Assembly (NCBI GenBank): GCA_030065875.1
Contig: JASJCR010000019.1
Coordinates: 84,542 to 148,541 of the forward strand
From: Ardenticatenaceae bacterium
Lineage (GTDB): Bacteria; Chloroflexota; Anaerolineae; Promineifilales; Promineifilaceae
DNA: 64,000 nucleotides
Reading direction: 5' to 3'
Of this stretch, positions 62,084-64,000 are shown piece by piece. The stretch's first letter is position 1. Every line of letters begins with the position of its first letter. The position numbers were made by a program, and so were the translations under genes. The notes below the pieces were generated by a model. The model was given only the letters and a program-made list of their open reading frames with translations, searched no databases and was not told where the DNA came from.

Positions 62084-62257
62084 AGTGAGCGAAAAGCTCT
62101 ATATTGGCATCTAACTGTTAAAATGTTAATCATTTTGCATAGGATTTTAGTATGGTGTGTTTAAATTCTATAAACAGTAAAGCTATTAATTTCAGGCAAG
62201 TGGGGCCATTTGTTATGAAATTATGGAGGCTATAATTATTAAAGCCAGAGGAGAGGT

Positions 62258-63526
62258 ATGCTTACTTACCAAAAACCTGTGAGCACACAGGAATTTCTAC
62301 GAGAGGCGTGTTCTGCGGCCGCTTTTCGAACGATGCCGCCGTGTGAATTTCGCGATTTTTTTGCACACTCATTGTCTGAGGAGAACCCACACCTAGAGCA
62401 GATGAAGCAGCTGTTTGGCCTGCCGATGATGGCCAACCTGTCAGACGCCTTGTTTAAAGATTTGGTACCGTCAGATCGGTATCCGGAAGTTTTAAACATG
62501 CTTTCCCCCATGTTCCTGTATTTAACGTTTGAAGTTATTTCTGATAATTTAATGATTCATCTAGGGCGTCCATGCAAAGGGGACACAACGCGGGAAATTC
62601 GACGGGAACTTCTAACGATCTTCTTCCAAGCCATGCTTGATCGGCTAAATGGTCAGCCTTATGATGTGGCTTTACGGCCGCTGCTGGAAGCTCGGGAGTT
62701 GGCTGCCCAACTGCCTATCCCCGCTTTAGACCCAGAACGCCTTAAAGAGCTTGGCCATATGGGTGTCAGCGAGGCGATGTTAGAAGACGGCGTTTGGGCT
62801 TGCTTGATTGCCAACATTGAGACGGCGATTGAGGCTTTGGATAATCCGGCCCTGTTTCACGCCCGGCCGATTTTACAGCGGATGTTTGTCCAGCGATACG
62901 AGTGCAGTATTCAGCAGCTCGAAGATCCTGAGCTTCCTTTAGGTTTCCAGATTGAAATGGGGCAAGATTTGATTTTGGTGGGACCAACCCTGCTTTATGC
63001 GGCAGTGGCCGTTTCCCACGTGATTCCAAATTACAGCCGCTTTTTATCCATTTTACCAACCGTAGAAGAATCTTTGCGCCAGGCTGCCCGCCTGGTCCGG
63101 CTTTCAAACGACCTGGGTAACGCGGTGCTTAAACCGGCCGAGGCGTTGGCCCATCTGGCCCACCTCACCCAAACCGCTACGCTTGATTCGTTTGAACATT
63201 TGCTGTGGCTGATCTGCAATGAGAAAAATCACCTGTTTAATCGGCTGCGGAAAGATTGGCTGCACGGAGAATACAATATCGCTCTAAACGGCTGGTCGTG
63301 GGAAGACCTTGACGCGCATGAAGCGGTAAATATTTTCATTTATCGGCTAAATTATGCTGGAACCGTTTACAGACAGACGTCGATATTGCTGGAGCAAACC
63401 CTATCCTGGGTGGATGATCATCTGCACGATCGCCATATCAGCGATTTGGTGAGACGTTTTGTTTTCTTCCATGAGCAAATGTATACCAACCACTATGATT
63501 CACTGGATGGGGAGTATGCCATCTGA
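62258..63526 (+). CDS. Helical protein of unknown function
   Basis: A 422-residue, almost wholly alpha-helical soluble protein. I did not recognise its family. The segment LVRLSNDLGNAVLKPAEAL (about 287-305) has the spacing of an NSE/DTE-like metal motif and, with the surrounding helix pattern and the tyrosine-rich end (FVFFHEQMYTNHYD), faintly recalls class I isoprenoid synthase folds. A DDxxD motif is not seen, so this is only a suggestion. GGAGAGGT precedes the ATG, and a strong terminator follows. Confidence 0.6.
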   Translation: MLTYQKPVSTQEFLREACSAAAFRTMPPCEFRDFFAHSLSEENPHLEQMKQLFGLPMMANLSDALFKDLVPSDRYPEVLNMLSPMFLYLTFEVISDNLMIHLGRPCKGDTTREIRRELLTIFFQAMLDRLNGQPYDVALRPLLEARELAAQLPIPALDPERLKELGHMGVSEAMLEDGVWACLIANIETAIEALDNPALFHARPILQRMFVQRYECSIQQLEDPELPLGFQIEMGQDLILVGPTLLYAAVAVSHVIPNYSRFLSILPTVEESLRQAARLVRLSNDLGNAVLKPAEALAHLAHLTQTATLDSFEHLLWLICNEKNHLFNRLRKDWLHGEYNIALNGWSWEDLDAHEAVNIFIYRLNYAGTVYRQTSILLEQTLSWVDDHLHDRHISDLVRRFVFFHEQMYTNHYDSLDGEYAI

Positions 63527-63543
63527 GTTTTTACGTGATGATT

Positions 63544-63577
63544 AAAAGCGGGACGATCAAATTGTCCCGCTTTTTTT
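63544..63577 (+). terminator. Factor-independent terminator
   Basis: Arms AAAGCGGGAC and GTCCCGCTTT with further weak pairing around a CAA loop are followed by TTTTTT. It ends the gene group 60195-63526. Confidence 0.92.
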
Positions 63578-63911
63578 ATTTTGGGTAATATGAAAAACAA
63601 TAAAAAATCGCTTGAGCAAGAAATCGGCAGCCTTGAGAGAGCTTAAGCGCATTTTCACGCCAAAAATTTGGCTGCTAATCTAATTCTGCCGTTGGACTTA
63701 TACTCTAGGTGAGAGCAATTTTGAAATTGCTTGGTTTTGACATTAATAAAGTGCGCTTGAATAACCTCTTTCCCCATTTCTGCCTTCCCTTACTCTTGTG
63801 AAAATGGTTTTTTTTGACAACAGAGCTGCCCAGGCTCGGGGGTTGCTTTATTAAGTGAATTACGAAAACTTCTCAATAATTAACTGTCCGCAGATTACGC
63901 AGATTTTCGTA

Positions 63912-63985
63912 GATTAGAGAGAGGAATCTGTGAAAATCCGTGTTAATCTGTGGCTTTTTTTATCAATTCTTTTTGTAAACTACTT
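63912..63985 (-). repeat. 74-bp dispersed repeat, copy 2 (inverted)
   Basis: The reverse complement matches 56776-56849 at 69 of 74 positions. It continues leftwards into CGCAGATTACGCAGATTTTC, a related word set also seen near 19205. Confidence 0.85.
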
Positions 63986-64000
63986 ATCCATAAATTGATT

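Larger units (their letters stand above)
63527..64000. other. Right-end spacer
   Basis: Apart from the terminator (63544-63577) and the repeat copy (63912-63985), it has two small palindromes, GCCAAAAATTTGGC (63659-63672) and AGCAATTTTGAAATTGCT (63714-63731). They might be control sites for a gene beyond the window. No gene was found. Confidence 0.5.

Overview
The window looks like a chromosomal segment of a free-living, aerobic, heterotrophic bacterium, most likely a member of the Chloroflexota. This is an inference from gene content and style, not from a marker gene: aerobic CO dehydrogenase, fasciclin-repeat protein, Ser/Thr kinase with FHA domain, ABC sugar-binding lipoprotein with a long acidic linker, and SLC12-type transporter. 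One tRNA (Arg, anticodon CCT) is present. No rRNA, no CRISPR array, no intact insertion sequence and no prophage were seen.

Layout. 0-13 kb: a 5'-truncated phosphofructokinase, then a minus-strand block read from right to left as coxD-coxE-coxG-coxM-coxS-coxL, followed by an alpha/beta hydrolase, an SLC12-like cation-chloride transporter and an XdhC/CoxF-type maturation factor with a YHS tail. CoxL carries the AYRCSFR signature of form I (true) aerobic CO dehydrogenase, so this is a near-complete CO oxidation locus. 13-32 kb: a galactoside locus. Minus strand: GNAT, GH4 alpha-galactosidase, small membrane protein, GalT, HAD phosphatase, glycerol-kinase-like FGGY kinase, GH42 beta-galactosidase, GalK. 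Divergent plus strand: LacI regulator, sugar-binding lipoprotein and two unusual ABC permeases. A perfect 18-bp palindrome sits on the lacI promoter. The enzyme set fits breakdown of alpha-galactosyl-beta-galactosyl-glycerol (galactolipid headgroup) or of simpler galactosyl-glycerols. 32-45 kb: uracil-DNA glycosylase, a bacterial eRF1-like protein, HtrA protease, a two-domain eukaryote-type phosphofructokinase, tRNA-Arg, a secreted protein resembling copper amine oxidase fused to cytochrome c, a triple fasciclin protein and an MFS transporter. 45-64 kb: a partner-switching module (STAS, anti-sigma-type kinase, GAF/SpoIIE phosphatase), LOG-family protein, esterase-fold protein lacking the usual serine, a transmembrane kinase with a large extracellular part, threonine aldolase, higBA, argH, and a BtrH-like / SRPBCC / unknown trio.

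The most striking non-genic pattern is at gene 3' ends. Many spacers hold arrays of short degenerate words whose second half is the reverse complement of the first, with a different vocabulary at each locus. In at least a dozen genes the stop codon, and often the last few codons, lie inside such an array. Four spacers carry a more regular form: a roughly 22-nt unit made of a 5-bp GC stem, 3-nt loop and T-rich tail, in which stem letters vary with compensation. The most notable protein is the 745-residue phosphofructokinase, which has the complete animal/fungal PFK-1 architecture in a bacterial context.
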